Of a stretch of 64,000 nt of DNA, positions 63,795 through 64,000 are shown one piece after another. The notes under the pieces were generated by a model. It had not been told where the DNA came from and did no database searches. It saw only the letters and a list, made by a program, of their open reading frames with translations. The stretch's first letter is position 1, and each line of letters starts with the position of its first letter. Position numbers and translations under genes: made by a program. This DNA comes from Limosilactobacillus reuteri. GTDB taxonomy: Bacteria > Bacillota > Bacilli > Lactobacillales > Lactobacillaceae. The stretch spans positions 36,926 to 100,925 of the forward strand of contig NZ_JAJGTZ010000037.1 of NCBI RefSeq assembly GCF_020784725.1, in the 5' to 3' direction.

Positions 63795-64000
63795 ATGTCC
63801 CATAATGATTCTATCTTAAATATTCTTGGAATTAAAGATAAAAATATTAAAATCATTTCTGTTGAAGAAGCTGAACATAACGATGATTCTGTTAAAGAGT
63901 ATATAACGCTAATAACAGCTACTCTTTCTTATCCGATTAATCGTTGTCGTAACTGTGGCTTTCCCACAGTTAATAAGGATGGCTTTCGCAAAACTCATGT
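63795..64000 (+). CDS. ISL3-family transposase (N-terminal part)
   Basis: The 68 visible codons begin MSHNDSILNILGIKDKNIKII and reach LSYPINRCRNCGF with NKDGFRKTH. This is the usual start of ISL3 transposases with the N-terminal zinc-finger CxxC. The DDE domain lies beyond the window. A weak AGAAGG precedes the ATG. Intactness cannot be judged. Confidence 0.8.
   Translation, partial: MSHNDSILNILGIKDKNIKIISVEEAEHNDDSVKEYITLITATLSYPINRCRNCGFPTVNKDGFRKTH

Larger units (their letters stand above)
63628..64000 (+). mobile_element. Left part of an ISL3-family insertion sequence (cut by window edge)
   Basis: The transposase start and a hairpin ahead of it mark the left end of an insertion sequence. 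The exact end is not determined because the right inverted repeat is outside the window; a boundary near GGGACTGTGACATGAG (about 63631) is a guess. It lies upstream of ddl, pointing away from it. Confidence 0.6.

Noticed and set aside
1..64000. CRISPR array, tRNA or rRNA genes, prophage
   Set aside because: No regularly spaced direct repeats, tRNA-like or rRNA-like sequences, or phage structural genes were recognised anywhere in the window.

Overview
The window looks like a chromosomal segment of a low-G+C heterofermentative lactobacillus, most probably Limosilactobacillus (Lactobacillus) reuteri or a close relative. The evidence is gene content and order: a Firmicutes-type mutS-rny-recA-cinA-pgsA-rodZ-M16 peptidase block, T-box leaders, a gadB-gadC-murI locus, oxc-frc oxalate genes, an araBDA operon, and a Ddl whose catalytic loop reads YENKF with phenylalanine at residue 258. 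That is the D-Ala-D-Lac type described for vancomycin-resistant lactobacilli. No rRNA, tRNA, CRISPR array or prophage was seen.

Layout. Positions 1-10 kb (minus strand) hold DNA repair and RNA decay (mutS, rny, recA), cinA, pgsA, rodZ and two M16-like proteins. At 10.1-12.8 kb there is an amino-acid ABC transporter behind a T-box leader whose stem III/antiterminator/terminator part is duplicated. At 12.8-17.5 kb come mreD, mreC, mreB, radC and folC. At 17.5-24.8 kb there is one respiratory operon, cydA-cydB-cydD-cydC-ndh, encoding cytochrome bd, its assembly ABC exporter and a type II NADH dehydrogenase. At 25-32.5 kb are valS with its own T-box, thiI, a cysteine desulfurase and ezrA. At 32.7-35 kb are rpsD with a structured autoregulatory leader and a purine permease.

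From 35.4 kb the content becomes accessory: glutamate decarboxylase, the glutamate/GABA antiporter and glutamate racemase (acid resistance and D-glutamate supply), then formyl-CoA transferase and oxalyl-CoA decarboxylase, a YaaA peroxide-stress protein, a membrane protein with a VOC protein, a YueI-like protein and rarA. Downstream of rarA, at about 46.9-47.1 kb, is a probable 6S RNA (Lacto-usp motif), then a small membrane protein and a universal stress protein.

Positions 48-61 kb form an arabinose/arabinoside region: araR with an overlapping aldo/keto reductase gene, an AEC carrier, a shortened sugar O-acetyltransferase, the operon sugar porter-araB-araD-araA, an ArsR-type regulator with a beta-rich C-terminal domain, an intracellular GH43 arabinosidase and an oligosaccharide:H+ symporter. 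The ara promoter is unusually legible: an AraR box lies between the -35 and -10 elements, a cre-like site lies just downstream of the start point, and a second AraR palindrome lies 217 bp upstream. The right end has an XRE/TPR regulator, an unexplained pair of interleaved inverted repeats, ddl, and the first part of an ISL3-type insertion sequence cut by the window edge.

Several start codons were moved inward from the longest reading frame because a Shine-Dalgarno sequence decides otherwise. TTG is used as start by recA, pgsA, mreB, the purine permease, araR and the GH43 gene. All functional calls rest on motif recognition by eye; no database search was run.
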